DNA of 64,000 nucleotides from Arthrobacter beigongshangensis (GTDB taxonomy: Bacteria; Bacillota; Bacilli; Bacillales_A; Planococcaceae): positions 310,001 to 374,000 of the forward strand of contig NZ_JADHDX010000001.1 in the NCBI RefSeq assembly GCF_016820585.1. Direction: 5' to 3'. Numbering within the stretch: position 1 is the first letter of the stretch; every line of letters begins with the position of its first letter. The notes under the pieces are model-generated. The model searched no databases. It saw nothing but the letters and a program-made list of their open reading frames with translations, and was not told the DNA's origin. Made by a program: the position numbers and the translations under genes. Below are positions 28,521 through 36,995 of the stretch, piece by piece.

Positions 28521-30392
28521 TTGAGTTCAGTTGCTCAAAAGAAAGGCTTTGGCGCAACGCTATGGGAATGGATGACGACGGTTGACCATAAGAAGATTGG
28601 TATCCTTTATCTCCTTGGTGGAGGATTCTTCTTCGTAGTCGGCGGTATTGAAGCCATGATCATACGTATCCAGCTTCTAAAGCCTAACAATGATTTCATC
28701 AGTGCAGGACTTTTTAATGAAGTAATTACGATGCACGGAACAACGATGATATTCCTGGCAGCCATGCCAATATTAATCGGTTTTATGAACGTTGTCATGC
28801 CGCTTCAAATTGGAGCACGTGACGTAGCATTCCCATTCCTTAACTCATTAGGTTTTTGGATGTTCTTCTTCGGTGGATTATTCTTGAACATTTCTTGGTT
28901 CTTCGGAGCTCCTGATGCAGGTTGGACATCTTACGCTTCACTGTCTCTCGCATCTGAAGGACATGGCGTTGACTTTTACGCCATTGGTTTACAAATAGCC
29001 GGTGGTGGTACGTTAATGGGGGGGATTAACTTCCTCGTAACCATCATTAATATGCGTGCACCAGGGATGACATACATGCGTATGCCACTCTTTACATGGA
29101 CTACGTTTGTTGCATCAGCAATGATTTTATTTGCATTTCCACCACTTACGGTTGGACTGTTCTTCCTAACATTCGATAGAATGTTTGGTGGTAACTTCTT
29201 TGACCATACGATGGGTGGTAACACAATTATTTGGGAGCATATCTTCTGGATATTTGGTCACCCTGAAGTATATATCTTAATTTTACCGGCCTTCGGTATT
29301 TTCTCAGAGATCTTCTCTATTTTCTCTAGAAAACGTCTATTTGGTTATTCGGCAATGGTATTTGCCACTGTTTTAATTGGTTTCCTTGGATTCATGGTTT
29401 GGGCTCACCATATGTTTACAGTAGGTCTTGGGCCAACAGCAAACGCAATCTTCTCGGTAGCTACAATGACCATAGCGATTCCAACAGGTGTGAAAATCTT
29501 TAACTGGCTGCTTACCATTTGGGGCGGGAGTATCAAGGTTACAACGCCTATGCTGTATGCACTAGGCTTCATCCCATCGTTTGTAATGGGTGGAGTAACA
29601 GGTGTTCAAGCTGGAACAGCACCACTTGATTATCAGTTACACGATACGTACTTTATCGTCGCTCACTTCCACTATGTAATTGTTGGTGGGGTTGTCCTTG
29701 GTATTTTAGCTGGTGTTCATCTATGGTGGCCAAAAATGTTTGGAACAAAGTTGAATGACCTGTTAGGTAAAATTGAATTCTGGTTTTTCTTCATTGGTTT
29801 CCATATGACATTCCTTATTCAGCACTGGTTAGGACTTTGGGGGATGCCGCGACGCGTTTGGACATATATGGACGGTCAAGGTTATCAATTATCTAACGTA
29901 ATCAGTTCGCTTGGAGCGTTATTCATGGCAATTGGTGTCACTACACTTGTTATAAATATCATTATTACAACGAAGAAAAATGTGCGTGTTGGTAATGACC
30001 CGTGGGGAGATGGACGTACACTGGAGTGGGCGATTTCATCACCACCACCGTTTTATAACTTTGCACAAACGCCATTGGTACGTGGACTAGATACGTATTG
30101 GATTGAAAAAATGGAAGGTAATAAATCAGGTATAACACCGGCTGAGCCTGTCTCTGACATTCACATGCCACATGGTTCGATTATTCCATTCTTCATGAGT
30201 TTAGGATTATTCATTGCTGGATTTGGTGCAATGTTCCGTACGGAATATGCATGGGGTCTACCAGTTCTTATTTTTGGTTTACTTTGGACATTCATCGCAA
30301 TGTCACTCCGTTCTGTGAAGGACGACTTGGGTTACCATGTTAAAAAAGAAGATATTTTAAAGGACTTAAAACGTAAAGGGGGTCAAAACTAA
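28521..30392 (+). CDS. ctaD: Cytochrome c oxidase subunit I (caa3 type)
   Basis: This haem-copper catalytic subunit reduces oxygen and pumps protons. The 623-residue product has the low-spin haem ligand region (EVITMHGTTM), the CuB/Tyr motif WIFGHPEVYI, the AHHMF pair and HFHYVIVGG near the haem a3 ligand. It has about 14 helices, with the C-terminal extension usual in Bacilli. The start is TTG at 28521 after GGGGAGG. It overlaps ctaE by one base. Confidence 0.98.
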   Translation: MSSVAQKKGFGATLWEWMTTVDHKKIGILYLLGGGFFFVVGGIEAMIIRIQLLKPNNDFISAGLFNEVITMHGTTMIFLAAMPILIGFMNVVMPLQIGARDVAFPFLNSLGFWMFFFGGLFLNISWFFGAPDAGWTSYASLSLASEGHGVDFYAIGLQIAGGGTLMGGINFLVTIINMRAPGMTYMRMPLFTWTTFVASAMILFAFPPLTVGLFFLTFDRMFGGNFFDHTMGGNTIIWEHIFWIFGHPEVYILILPAFGIFSEIFSIFSRKRLFGYSAMVFATVLIGFLGFMVWAHHMFTVGLGPTANAIFSVATMTIAIPTGVKIFNWLLTIWGGSIKVTTPMLYALGFIPSFVMGGVTGVQAGTAPLDYQLHDTYFIVAHFHYVIVGGVVLGILAGVHLWWPKMFGTKLNDLLGKIEFWFFFIGFHMTFLIQHWLGLWGMPRRVWTYMDGQGYQLSNVISSLGALFMAIGVTTLVINIIITTKKNVRVGNDPWGDGRTLEWAISSPPPFYNFAQTPLVRGLDTYWIEKMEGNKSGITPAEPVSDIHMPHGSIIPFFMSLGLFIAGFGAMFRTEYAWGLPVLIFGLLWTFIAMSLRSVKDDLGYHVKKEDILKDLKRKGGQN

Positions 30393-31018
30393 TGGATTTA
30401 AACAAAAAATTCACCCCTGAGACGTGGCCGGATCATCCGGAAAGAGCAACTTTGGAAGCAAAGAATAAGTTTGTTGGTTTCTGGCTTTTCCTTGGTGGAG
30501 AGACAATTCTATTCGCTACATTGTTTGCAACATACTTGGCATTGAAAAATAAAGGACCAAGTGGTTTTGATTTTTCAACCGAAAAACTTTTTGAATTACC
30601 ACTTGTATTAGTGATGACAATGCTTCTTTTAACATCTTCTTTGACAAGTGTTTATGCGATGTATCATATGAAGAACTATGATTTCAAGAAAATGCAGCTT
30701 TGGCTTGCTATCACTGCATTACTTGGATTAGGGTTCTTAATGCTTGAAGTGTATGAGTTCGTTCATTATGTTGGACTGGGCTTCACTTTCGACAATAGTG
30801 CATTCAGTTCTGCATTCTATACGCTTGTTGGGACTCACGGTTTCCACGTAGCTATCGGGCTTGTCTGGATTACACTTCTCATTTTCCGTAATTCGAAGCG
30901 CGGATTGAACTTGTATAATGCGACGAAGTATTATACATTCTCACTATACTGGCACTTCATTGACGTTGTTTGGGTATTCATCTTCACTGTAGTCTATTTG
31001 ATGGGAGTGATAGGTTAA
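30392..31018 (+). CDS. ctaE: Cytochrome c oxidase subunit III
   Basis: The 208-residue protein has five predicted membrane helices and the family segments FWLFLGGE, GTHGFHV and YWHFIDVVWVF. It lacks the first two helices of the mitochondrial form, as usual in Bacilli. It stabilises the oxidase core. AAAGGGGGTC inside the end of ctaD is the ribosome-binding site. Confidence 0.97.
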   Translation: MDLNKKFTPETWPDHPERATLEAKNKFVGFWLFLGGETILFATLFATYLALKNKGPSGFDFSTEKLFELPLVLVMTMLLLTSSLTSVYAMYHMKNYDFKKMQLWLAITALLGLGFLMLEVYEFVHYVGLGFTFDNSAFSSAFYTLVGTHGFHVAIGLVWITLLIFRNSKRGLNLYNATKYYTFSLYWHFIDVVWVFIFTVVYLMGVIG

Positions 31019-31019
31019 T

Positions 31020-31367
31020 ATGGCGGACATTCAAGTTTACAAAAAGTCACCAGCTGAATTTGAGTTGGGGCGAAAACGTGCTAAGAGCGCAATGCGTAAT
31101 CAGATTATGATGTTTTCTCTTATGATTTTCCTAACGCTTGTCTCATTTACAATGGTTACAGCATTTGAATTTGAAGTTGCAGGATTCTCGAAGTTCTTCA
31201 TTATTCCAACGCTTCTACTGTTTGCAGCAGTTCAAGTCGCGTTACAATTGTATTACTTCATGCATATGAACGAAAAAGGGCATGGAGTTCCTCAAATGTT
31301 TATGTTTACGGGTGCGTTGCTAGCGTTCACATTTGTATTGACATTTGTTACAATCGTTTGGTGGTAA
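31020..31367 (+). CDS. ctaF: Cytochrome c oxidase subunit IV (caa3 type)
   Basis: The 115-residue protein has three predicted membrane helices and the family feature LQLYYFMHMNEKG. It starts 2 bases after ctaE and is the last structural subunit of the caa3 oxidase. A terminator follows. Confidence 0.93.
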   Translation: MADIQVYKKSPAEFELGRKRAKSAMRNQIMMFSLMIFLTLVSFTMVTAFEFEVAGFSKFFIIPTLLLFAAVQVALQLYYFMHMNEKGHGVPQMFMFTGALLAFTFVLTFVTIVWW

Positions 31368-31376
31368 TCAACAGTC

Positions 31377-31418
31377 ACAAAAGCCTGTGGAGATTTTATC
31401 TTCTACAGGCTTTTCCTG
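31377..31418 (+). terminator. Terminator after ctaF
   Basis: AAAAGCCTGT pairs with ACAGGCTTTT around an inner GAGA/TCTT region and is followed by TTTTCC. Confidence 0.8.
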
Positions 31419-31422
31419 TTTT

Positions 31423-31484
31423 AACTTGATTCAGACGGAGTTCAAGTCGAGCCTCTGGCGCAATTACGCGGCGGCGTAATTGAT
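31423..31484 (+). repeat. Short-form modular hairpin repeat (copy h)
   Basis: A compact H1 (AACTTGA with TTCAAGT, loop containing GGAGTTCAA) is joined through GCCTCTGG to H3 (CAATTACGC/GCGTAATTG). H2 is missing. It lies between ctaF and ctaG. Confidence 0.75.
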
Positions 31485-31572
31485 GTAGTAACAATTGTCA
31501 TAGTTCGTACATTGAGTTACGGTGTTATTCGTTTTATAATGGAGAGAGACTAAACGAAGGGAGTCAACTACA

Positions 31573-32508
31573 ATGATGCCTTTAAGCATATTTGGATTTC
31601 GTGCATTATGGAGCCCATGGTTTTTACTCATCGTTATACTGGGCATCGCATTGTATCTTTTTCTTGCTACAAAAATGCGTCATCGATTCGAAGGAACAGA
31701 ATCACTAACACGCAAGCAGCTTGTGTCTTTTATTTTATCAATGATCTTACTCTATATCGTTAAAGGATCACCAGTCGATTTATTAGGGCATATTTTATTT
31801 ACGATGCATATGGTGCAAATGGCACTACTTTTACTATTAGTTGCCCCGTTACTGATTATCGGAATTCCTAATTGGATGTGGAAAAAAGTATTTGACGTAA
31901 AAATGCTTAACAGGGTCATTAGTATTTTCACAAAACCGATTATTAGCGTTATTGTATTCGTTGGTATGTTTTCGATTTATCATATTCCAATTATTTTGGA
32001 CAATGTAAAACTAAGTGCCCCATTACACACCGGTTTTACGGTTACATTATTTTTGGCAGCAATGCTGTTTTGGTGGCCGGTTTTGAATACATTAAAAGGA
32101 CAACCACAGCTTCATGGGCTAAAAAAAATTGGTTATATTATTTTAAGTGCGATTTTAATCACGCCGGCCTGTTCACTGATTATCTTTGTAGACGTGCCTG
32201 TCTATGAAACCTATCAAAGTGGGGAATCATGGCTTAAAGCGATGGCGTTATGTGTGCCAGCGGGTACGCTTGCTGGGCTTTCAGGGTTAGGTATGTCAGG
32301 TCCAGAGATGTTTACGAATATGGCGACATTGACTGACCAGCAACTAGGTGGCATTCTTATGAAGGTTATTCAAGAGATTATTTATGTTGTTGTTCTAGGT
32401 AGCATTTTTATAAAATGGTATAAGGAAGAACAAGATAATGCAGAGGAAATTACGAAAAAAGCTTTGTCAGACCTTGAAGAACAACGATTAGCGATGCAAC
32501 AACATTGA
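31573..32508 (+). CDS. ctaG: Cytochrome c oxidase assembly factor CtaG
   Basis: This Bacillus-type CtaG (caa3_CtaG family, unrelated to the Cox11-type CtaG) is a polytopic protein needed for active caa3 oxidase. The 311-residue product has about seven helices and conserved His residues in GHILFTMHMVQM. GAAGGGAG precedes the ATG. It is followed 41 bases later by ctaM on the same strand. Confidence 0.93.
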   Translation: MMPLSIFGFRALWSPWFLLIVILGIALYLFLATKMRHRFEGTESLTRKQLVSFILSMILLYIVKGSPVDLLGHILFTMHMVQMALLLLLVAPLLIIGIPNWMWKKVFDVKMLNRVISIFTKPIISVIVFVGMFSIYHIPIILDNVKLSAPLHTGFTVTLFLAAMLFWWPVLNTLKGQPQLHGLKKIGYIILSAILITPACSLIIFVDVPVYETYQSGESWLKAMALCVPAGTLAGLSGLGMSGPEMFTNMATLTDQQLGGILMKVIQEIIYVVVLGSIFIKWYKEEQDNAEEITKKALSDLEEQRLAMQQH

Positions 32509-32549
32509 GCTAAATAGAGAATACGTGTAAGAAAAGGGGAACAGAACAA

Positions 32550-33011
32550 ATGACTGTACCATTACTGCCAACAATTAGTACATTTTTGATTGTCCTTTCT
32601 GCGGTTTTGGTAGCAGTTGGATGGAGCCTTATTCGAAAAAAAAGAATAGAAGCGCATAAAAAAATGATGTTAGCAGCGGCAGCCTCAGCGATTCTTTTTT
32701 TAATTATTTACTTGTCTCGTAGTATTATTATTGGAAATACATCATTTGCAGGTCCAGATCATTTGAAAATCTACTATACGATTTTCCTCGTCTTCCATAT
32801 TATTTTAGCGACCACAGGTGCTGTATTAGGGGCAATGATGATTTCTTGGGGCTTGAAAAATAATTTGGCAAAACATCGAAAAATGGGACCAATAGCAAGT
32901 ATTATCTGGTTCTTTACTGCGATTACGGGCGTCGCTGTCTATTTACTCCTTTATGTTATTTATAAAGGTGGAGAGACGACATCAGTTTTTAGAGCAATTT
33001 TTGGTATATAA
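32550..33011 (+). CDS. ctaM: DUF420 membrane protein (CtaM/YozB family)
   Basis: The 153-residue protein has four predicted helices and conserved His residues (EAHKKMM, VFHIIL, AKHRKMG), typical of DUF420. Members of this family (CtaM in Staphylococcus) are needed for haem-copper oxidase maturation. Co-location behind ctaG supports that role here. AAAAGGGGAA precedes the ATG. Confidence 0.88.
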   Translation: MTVPLLPTISTFLIVLSAVLVAVGWSLIRKKRIEAHKKMMLAAAASAILFLIIYLSRSIIIGNTSFAGPDHLKIYYTIFLVFHIILATTGAVLGAMMISWGLKNNLAKHRKMGPIASIIWFFTAITGVAVYLLLYVIYKGGETTSVFRAIFGI

Positions 33012-33012
33012 A

Positions 33013-33048
33013 AAACGCAGTCACAATATAAATGTGGCTGCGTCTTTT
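33013..33048 (+). terminator. Terminator after ctaM
   Basis: ACGCAGTCACA pairs with TGTGGCTGCGT and is followed by CTTTTAA. Confidence 0.75.
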
Positions 33049-33049
33049 A

Positions 33050-33180
33050 ATCAATTACGCCTCAGCGTAATTGCGTTGGGATTTTGAATTGTGCACAGCA
33101 CAATTGACTCCCCTTAAAATCCCTAACATCCGCAGGAGGCTTAACTTGAATCAGCAAAAGAATTTGCCGATTCAAGTTAA
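33050..33180 (-). repeat. Long-form modular hairpin repeat, best-preserved copy (copy i)
   Basis: On the plus strand, H3 is CAATTACGC/GCGTAATTG (33052-33073). H2 is GGGATTTT...AAAATCCC with AATTGTGC/GCACAATT (33078-33123). The box ACATCCGCAGGAGGC follows. H1 is TTAACTTGAATC with GATTCAAGTTAA and inner GCAAA/TTTGC (33141-33180). The TTA at 33177-33179 inside H1 is the stop codon of the minus-strand membrane-protein gene, so the element supplies that gene's end. Confidence 0.85.
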
Positions 33181-34235
33181 ATTCTAAAGTTCATTTTAAT
33201 TATCCCTGCTTCACGAGCAGTCATTAGCAGTATCATGATAAAGGGACCGATGAATAAGCCGAAAATGCCAAATAGCTTTAGTCCCACGAACATCGTAACA
33301 AGTGTTGGTAGTGGAGATAGTCCAATTTGAGAACCCATTACTTTTGGTTCGACGGTTCGACGAATGATGAGTAAAATGACTGCAAGAATCGTTAACTTCG
33401 TTGCTGTACCAATATCTCCACTCATGTATAAATAAATTGCCCAAGGTGCCAAGATGATGATAGAGCCGAGAATTGGAATAATGTCGATAAACCAAATAAC
33501 AAGCGTCATAATAATGGCGTATTTCGGGACAATGAGCAAGAGTCCAATGAATGTGACAATAAGGATAATGAAGCTAACAAGTAGCTGTGCTTTCAAGAAA
33601 CCCAAAATGACGGAGTTAAGTTTGCTAATCATATAGCGAACTTTTTCAGCAGTCGAGGTAGTTAAATGCCTAAATAGCATTTTTTTTAACTCGGGTAGTT
33701 CGAGCATAAGAAGGAACAAGGCAACTAAAAAAACGATAAAGCTAACTAAGAAATTTGGGATTTCGGTCAGGAGCATTAGCATTTTGTCGTAATTGAATAA
33801 ATTTAATATGGACTCCCTCATGGACTCAAAGATGTCCTTGAATTCTTTGCGAATGGGCTTGACAACCTCGTCGGGGAATATAGATGTAAATTGAAATAAT
33901 TTACTTTGACTATCTATCCATAGCCCAGCTAATGAATTTAAATAATCAGGTACCATCTTTGTCACCTTAATCATTTTGCCGATGAGTTGTGTAACCGTGT
34001 AATAAAGGAGGAGACTAAAAGCGGTTACTATAAAAATAAAGACAGAAGTAACTGAGATTTTCCGTTTCCATTTCCATTTCTTTTGTACAAATTGAACAAG
34101 TGGTTCAATGAGTATTGCCATAAGGAGTGCGGAAATAAGGGGAAGAGAAACTGGAATAATAAAAATGACAATAAGAATTGCAATGATTATACCTATCATT
34201 AAGATGAAATTACGTTTTGTAAGCCATTTTGCCAA
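33177..34235 (-). CDS. AI-2E/YtvI-family membrane protein
   Basis: The 352-residue polytopic protein has about eight membrane helices in the AI-2E transporter (PF01594-type) pattern. These include the conserved IDIIPILGSIIILAPWA segment and a C-terminal GLFIGPFIMILL. Relatives include YtvI, described as a sporulation membrane protein, and various ion or autoinducer exporters. The substrate cannot be deduced. Its last codon and stop come from repeat copy i. Confidence 0.8.
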   Translation of the reverse strand: MAKWLTKRNFILMIGIIIAILIVIFIIPVSLPLISALLMAILIEPLVQFVQKKWKWKRKISVTSVFIFIVTAFSLLLYYTVTQLIGKMIKVTKMVPDYLNSLAGLWIDSQSKLFQFTSIFPDEVVKPIRKEFKDIFESMRESILNLFNYDKMLMLLTEIPNFLVSFIVFLVALFLLMLELPELKKMLFRHLTTSTAEKVRYMISKLNSVILGFLKAQLLVSFIILIVTFIGLLLIVPKYAIIMTLVIWFIDIIPILGSIIILAPWAIYLYMSGDIGTATKLTILAVILLIIRRTVEPKVMGSQIGLSPLPTLVTMFVGLKLFGIFGLFIGPFIMILLMTAREAGIIKMNFRI

Positions 34236-34313
34236 CAGTCATTCCCCCAAAGTATCCGACATATCTCGTACAATCATGCCCAATTTGTAAGAATTTCATT
34301 AGCTCAGCTTATA

Positions 34314-34345
34314 AATAAAAAACCGAAGACAATAAAGTCTCCGGC
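34314..34345 (-). terminator. Terminator of the yugN-like gene (minus strand)
   Basis: On the minus strand CCGGAGAC pairs with GTCTTCGG, followed by TTTTTTATTT. Confidence 0.75.
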
Positions 34346-34359
34346 ATGTCGTTTATCAA

Positions 34360-34725
34360 TTATTTCTTTAGATTATGAGGTAGTAACTCAGCGTGTACAG
34401 CTTTCAAAGTTGCAACGCAATCTTTGACAAGACTTTCAGGGAAATATTCGTCTTCGCCGTATTCTACACCATGCGGGTAGTAATGCTTGCCAATGACTGG
34501 TTTTTTAAGAATCATATCAGCGTGACGTGAATCAACATTACCATCAATTGTGTAACTGAAAACACGCAAATAATAAGTTCCTTCTTTAATTACATATTTT
34601 TTATCAAATGTTGCTCTTTCGTAGTCCCACTGACCTCCACGGATCAGATTGTGTTTTAGCATAATGTCATCAACGATTGCTAGGTCGGCAACAATATTTT
34701 CGATGCCTGTATCTTCAATATACAT
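34360..34725 (-). CDS. YugN-like family protein
   Basis: The 121-residue soluble protein (MYIEDTGIENIVADLAIVDD at the start) has the family-typical GGQWDYERATFDKKY and YYLRVFSY segments. The ATG at 34725 follows AGGAGGATACG; a longer frame to 34812 has no ribosome-binding site. Its function is unknown; YugN is a conserved Bacillus protein. Confidence 0.8.
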   Translation of the reverse strand: MYIEDTGIENIVADLAIVDDIMLKHNLIRGGQWDYERATFDKKYVIKEGTYYLRVFSYTIDGNVDSRHADMILKKPVIGKHYYPHGVEYGEDEYFPESLVKDCVATLKAVHAELLPHNLKK

Positions 34726-34774
34726 AGTTCGTATCCTCCTTATATATCGTTCAGCCACTTCCCTATACCTATTA

Positions 34775-34803
34775 ATAATAGAACAAATCGCCAGTAGTTG
34801 CAA
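34775..34803 (-). promoter_or_regulatory. Predicted promoter of the yugN-like gene
   Basis: On the minus strand TTGCAA (34803-34798) and TATTAT (34780-34775) are separated by 17 bases, about 50 bases before the start. Confidence 0.55.
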
Positions 34804-34885
34804 TGACAACATTGTGTCATCATTTTAATTTACTTCAACGAAGTTCTCGATTTCTATATTTGGATGGATGAATGTCGGAAATGTA

Positions 34886-34941
34886 TTTCATTCAGTGAGA
34901 TTCAAAGCTCGGCCGAATCAAATTACGCCGGAGTGTAATTG
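34886..34941 (+). repeat. Degenerate modular repeat fragment (copy j)
   Basis: A TTCATTCAG...GATTCAAAG H1-like part, a CTCGG junction and an H3-like AATTACGCCGGAGTGTAATTG are recognisable but eroded. The rest of the yugN-ylbC gap (34726-35072) contains the yugN promoter and nothing else I can support. Confidence 0.45.
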
Positions 34942-35072
34942 TTTTGTTAAGAATAAGTCAAAGCTCAACATTTTTATTGCTTTGACGAAGTATAATAAAA
35001 GAAGGAATCATTTTGAGGATGAACTAGTGGTGAATGAATTAAACTACCTATTGTTGAAAGTGGTGCGGAAAA

Positions 35073-36143
35073 ATGAAAGTACTTTGGAAAATAGCGCTGC
35101 TACTCATTGTTGTGTTAGCGCTTTTTTATAGCATGGATAATCGGATGAAGGAAAATAAACCATTGGAGTCACCAGTGAAGCATGGAGTAGCCATACCAGT
35201 ACCAGGTACGAATAATGGCCAATTACCAGTGCAAGAAGCGAGACCGGATGCTGGCTTATCCTTATTTATTGGACTATCAACAGAGGAGCTTATTAGTGAA
35301 AAGGGGAAACCAGACAGGATTGAGCCATCTGAATATGGCTATGACTGGTGGATTTATAACAGAGACCTACGCTTCATGGTTGGGGTAGTTGATGGACATG
35401 TGAACCAAGTGTACACGGCAGATATCGATTCCGATGTCGTTCCTTTTAAAATTGGGCAGGAAGCGCAAGATATTTATCGCGTGACAATTGTAGAAACGGA
35501 AGTAGTTACAGCGATAGATGACAATGTGTATACATTCACATTGAATGGAGATGACGTAAAAACTCGGTTGCTCATCGAGTATGAGGGAGTCTATGCGCAA
35601 TTGTATATTGATAGCGTCGATGAAACACTTGAGGCAGTGCGTTTTATCGATCCGATAACACTTGTTCTCCACCAGCCCTATGATATGTCGTATATGGGTG
35701 AAATTGTAACACCCTCCCGTCCTTCAGCGAATATGCAAATAGAGGTAGATCGTTCTATGGAGCGTCAAATTTTTGAGCTAACGAATGTGTATCGTAAAAA
35801 ACATAATGCGAATGAAGTGTTTAGCGATTACTATTTAGGAGAGGTAGCTCGGAAGCATAGTGAAGATATGGCCCTACAAAATTATTTGTCGCATGAATCA
35901 CCTGAAGCAGGTAATTTAGCAAATCGTTTAAAGGAGGCAAAAATTGAGCAGCGCAAAGCAGGAGAGAATATTGCTGCTAACTATGTAGATGCAATAGAAG
36001 CTGTCCATGGTTGGCTAAATTCCGCTGCGCATCGTGATGTTTTGCTCGATAAGGATTTTACGCATCTTGGGACGGGGGTATATAGCAAATACTACACACA
36101 AAATTTCGTTCGGATGGCAAATGAAGAAAAAAGGCAGCGGTAA
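35073..36143 (+). CDS. ylbC: CAP-domain protein YlbC
   Basis: The 356-residue product has an N-terminal membrane anchor or signal, then an N-terminal CAP-associated domain (about residues 60-200, GLSTEELISEKGKPDRIEPS). A C-terminal CAP/SCP domain (about 235-350) carries HSEDMA, NLSHES-like NYLSHESPEAG, and AGENIA. The order and length match B. subtilis YlbC. CAP proteins are secreted or surface proteins of largely unknown activity in Bacilli. Confidence 0.88.
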   Translation: MKVLWKIALLLIVVLALFYSMDNRMKENKPLESPVKHGVAIPVPGTNNGQLPVQEARPDAGLSLFIGLSTEELISEKGKPDRIEPSEYGYDWWIYNRDLRFMVGVVDGHVNQVYTADIDSDVVPFKIGQEAQDIYRVTIVETEVVTAIDDNVYTFTLNGDDVKTRLLIEYEGVYAQLYIDSVDETLEAVRFIDPITLVLHQPYDMSYMGEIVTPSRPSANMQIEVDRSMERQIFELTNVYRKKHNANEVFSDYYLGEVARKHSEDMALQNYLSHESPEAGNLANRLKEAKIEQRKAGENIAANYVDAIEAVHGWLNSAAHRDVLLDKDFTHLGTGVYSKYYTQNFVRMANEEKRQR

Positions 36144-36153
36144 ACGTCGCTGC

Positions 36154-36885
36154 CTAAGGCATAACCCACGTGCCTGACTCTAAACTAGCGATACCTCGTA
36201 TGTAAAGAGGTGTCGCTGTTTTTATTGCATGAAGTGCTGCACGTCTTTGAATAATTGGTCTGTCGCAGTCAAGCAGTACGAGAAATTCGTCCATAGTTAA
36301 TTGATCTAGCTTGTGGTAATTTTCGACTTCACGGGGATCATGTGTCATGACGCCTGGTACATCTTTGAAGAACTCGACATGTGAGGCTTGGAGTGCGCCA
36401 GCTAGTGCAATAGCAGTCAAGTCACTGCCACCTCTGCCAAGTGTCATGACATGACCTTCTTTGTCCATGCCTTGAAACCCTGGGATGATGATGCAGTGCG
36501 TCTGTTCAAGACTTTCAATGATTGCAGAAGTGTCGATATGACTAATGGTGCCGTCCCCGAAATTCCCAGCTGTCCATATTCCGGCCTTAACGCCATGCAG
36601 GATGGTATTTGCGACACCCGCCTGAGCTAATTCTGCGGATAATACTGCAGCCGCAATTAGTTCGCCACAGGAGGCAACAAGGTCGCTTGCAGCTGTAGAG
36701 GCTGAGAATGCTTCCGTAAGTTGTAACAGGCTGTCTGTTGAATAAGGATCGCCGTAGCGACCAATTGCAGAAACAACAATGACAACTTCTCCAAACTTCT
36801 GAAGTCCTTCTTTTATATGGTCTATGCAATTCGATCTCATCATTTCATCTTTCATCGCAACTCCACCAAATTTCTGGATAATCAT
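36154..36885 (-). CDS. Aspartokinase-like catalytic domain without ACT domains
   Basis: The 243-residue protein aligns with the catalytic half of B. subtilis aspartokinase I (DapG): SAIGRYGDPYSTDSLL, LGRGGSDLTA, FKDVPGVMTHDPR, then RRAALHAIKTATPLYIRG. It stops where the ACT regulatory domains should begin. The usual KFGGTS loop reads KFGGVA, losing two hydroxyl side chains near the nucleotide/aspartate site, so activity may be altered. The start is ATG 36885 after TGGGAG. Divergent from murE, it may supply aspartyl phosphate free of feedback control for diaminopimelate; this is an inference. Confidence 0.75.
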   Translation of the reverse strand: MIIQKFGGVAMKDEMMRSNCIDHIKEGLQKFGEVVIVVSAIGRYGDPYSTDSLLQLTEAFSASTAASDLVASCGELIAAAVLSAELAQAGVANTILHGVKAGIWTAGNFGDGTISHIDTSAIIESLEQTHCIIIPGFQGMDKEGHVMTLGRGGSDLTAIALAGALQASHVEFFKDVPGVMTHDPREVENYHKLDQLTMDEFLVLLDCDRPIIQRRAALHAIKTATPLYIRGIASLESGTWVMP

Positions 36886-36927
36886 AAAGGCTCCCAACTT
36901 TCTTCGTGACGTTCATTGCGTTTAATT

Positions 36928-36943
36928 CATACGATAAAGTATG
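36928..36943. promoter_or_regulatory. Overlapping divergent CATAC -10-like motifs between the kinase-like gene and murE
   Basis: The plus strand reads CATACGATA and the minus strand reads CATACTTTA, sharing an inverted CATAC...GTATG. Both fit sigma-E (CATACAnT) or sigma-K (CATAnnnTA) -10 elements of the mother cell. The -35 regions are weak: an AC 17 bases upstream for murE, and GAATATA at short spacing for the other gene. A sporulation promoter is therefore suggestive only. Confidence 0.4.
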
Positions 36944-36995
36944 TTCGCTCTCAATATATTCGCAGTCGTAGAAAATGTTCGGGAAGGGGAGAGTG

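Noticed and set aside
34868-35131. 87-codon frame before ylbC
   Set aside because: It runs through repeat copy j and into ylbC in another frame, and has no ribosome-binding site.
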